Below, one piece after another: positions 63,061 through 64,000 of a stretch of 64,000 bases of DNA; position 1 is the first letter of the stretch, and each line of letters opens with the position of its first letter. The stretch spans positions 1-64,000 of the forward strand of contig JALCQC010000005.1 of assembly GCA_022650895.1 (NCBI GenBank), read 5' to 3'. The DNA comes from Bifidobacteriaceae bacterium. GTDB taxonomy: Bacteria > Actinomycetota > Actinomycetes > Actinomycetales > Bifidobacteriaceae. Position numbers and translations under genes: made by a program. The notes under the pieces were generated by a model, which was given only the letters and a program-made list of their open reading frames with translations, was not told the origin of the DNA and did not search any database.

Positions 63061-64000
63061 ATGCCTATCCCTACGATGACGTCTCAACAGAAGCAGGGGT
63101 GGACCCTCTCGGCATCTGAAAAGAACGCAATTACGTTAAGAGGCGTTTCCAAGAGGTACGGCCATACGCAGGCGTTGGATGGTATCAATCTCGATGTAAA
63201 AAAGGGCAGTATCTATGGGTTGATAGGGCCTAATGGCGCAGGGAAAAGCACCATGTTTCGAGTGATAACGGGGTTGACCACCCCCAATTCCGGTACCTTG
63301 ACGTTGGAAGGGCATGCCGACAAGCAGGGTCTTTCTGCGGTTCGCCAAAGAATGGGTTGTGAAATCGAATCGCCAGCTATCTACGATAACCTCACCGTCG
63401 AGCAGAACATGGAAGTGCAGTGTTTGCAACGCGGCATTCACAGCAACGGCGTCATCGATGATGCGCTTAAAAGCGTAGGACTCCAGGATCAGAAAAAGAA
63501 AAAAGGACATAAGCTGTCGCTCGGTATGAAACAGAGACTTGGCTTGGCTCTGCTCTTGATCGGTGAGCCGGAGATCCTTTTGTTGGACGAGCCCACCAAT
63601 GGCCTCGACCCAACGGGAATTATGGACCTGCGTACTTTGCTGTTGGAATTAAACCAGAATAAGGGCATCACCATGCTGATCGCCAGTCATATTCTTGGAG
63701 AATTGCAGCACCTAGCTACTCATTGGGGCATTATCTATAAAGGCCACCTGTTGGAGGAAAAGTCGACGGATGAAATCAAAGCCTCCAGTAAGCGTCATAT
63801 TCGCATTGTCACTGATGATGTGAAACAAGCGGCCAAAGTGCTGCGAAGCGACCTTAAAACAAATGATTTCACTGTGGACCAGAGTGCGCACAGCATTTTT
63901 CTGCACGGCTATACAGACGAACCCACTGTTGTCTCAGACGCTCTGTCGGCGCAACACGTTCATATATCTGAATTTAGCGTCGTGGTGGAGGATTTGGAAT
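63061..64000 (+). CDS. ABC transporter ATP-binding protein, 3' end cut by window edge
   Basis: At least 313 residues; no stop in the window. Starts at 63061 or 63076; GAAAGAAG lies upstream. ITLRGVSKRYGHTQALDGI leads to Walker A GPNGAGKST (about residue 57), signature KLSLGMKQRLGLALLL, Walker B ILLLDEPTNGLDP and the switch His in IASHILGEL. This is the BcrA/lantibiotic-immunity type of exporter ATPase; the permease would be beyond the window. GC content is low, suggesting an acquired module. Confidence 0.93.
   Translation, partial: MPIPTMTSQQKQGWTLSASEKNAITLRGVSKRYGHTQALDGINLDVKKGSIYGLIGPNGAGKSTMFRVITGLTTPNSGTLTLEGHADKQGLSAVRQRMGCEIESPAIYDNLTVEQNMEVQCLQRGIHSNGVIDDALKSVGLQDQKKKKGHKLSLGMKQRLGLALLLIGEPEILLLDEPTNGLDPTGIMDLRTLLLELNQNKGITMLIASHILGELQHLATHWGIIYKGHLLEEKSTDEIKASSKRHIRIVTDDVKQAAKVLRSDLKTNDFTVDQSAHSIFLHGYTDEPTVVSDALSAQHVHISEFSVVVEDLE

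Overview
The window reads as chromosomal DNA from a high-GC Gram-positive bacterium (Actinomycetota), most probably a member of the Bifidobacteriaceae. The evidence is an ileS gene behind a short translational T-box, a block of actinobacterial core genes (DUF3107, UvrD2-like helicase, DUF2342-type zincin homologue, PDZ/S16 protease, DUF3052), a surface protein with a LAxTG sorting signal (the class E sortase type), and a giant 2-hydroxyacyl-CoA dehydratase activase-like protein. No rRNA, CRISPR array, prophage or intact insertion sequence was seen. Two tRNA genes (His, Val) are present.

Layout. 1-9.1 kb: exonuclease VII genes (xseB partial, xseA) diverge from the 1560-residue activase-like gene, then an alpha/beta hydrolase and an MFS transporter. 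9.2-11.8 kb: a secreted, probably sortase-anchored protein with four 77-residue repeats. 12.0-15.7 kb: T-box and ileS. 15.7-21.1 kb: a lower-GC sugar cassette (GH5 glycosidase, two ABC permeases, lipoprotein binding protein, divergent LacI regulator) with an operator overlapping the promoter. 21.2-31.6 kb: housekeeping genes (dapF, VKOR-like, PHP phosphoesterase, DUF3107, phosphotransferase, helicase, YbaK-like deacylase, zincin homologue, S16 protease, DUF3052). 31.8-33.6 kb: tRNAs and brnQ.

33.7-47 kb is an accessory redox region: TetR, MerR, two zinc alcohol dehydrogenases, a beta-helix DUF3737 protein, a PatB-like C-S lyase, two flavodoxins, a CMD-family protein, a cupin, an SDR, two LysR regulators, two aldo/keto reductases and an NmrA-like protein. 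I read it as a reductive carbonyl/electrophile detoxification island under several local regulators. 47-54 kb holds an NhaC antiporter with a MarR regulator, an M20 peptidase/MFS pair and a GDPD phosphodiesterase. 54-58 kb holds two tandem fucO-type dehydrogenases and an acetoin reductase-like SDR. 58-64 kb has a TetR/NAD(P)H oxidoreductase pair, long non-coding stretches with a 17-G homopolymer and an inverted-repeat element family, a hydrolase, a HAD phosphatase and the start of an ABC ATPase gene.

The most unusual signals are (i) short tandem duplications of 8-16 bp that span or abut the stop codons of several unrelated genes, with related degenerate repeats in protein tails and linkers; (ii) a family of about 120-140 bp imperfect-palindrome elements in the 58-61 kb non-coding DNA; and (iii) the 17-G tract. 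Start sites were re-chosen from ribosome binding sites where these were clear.
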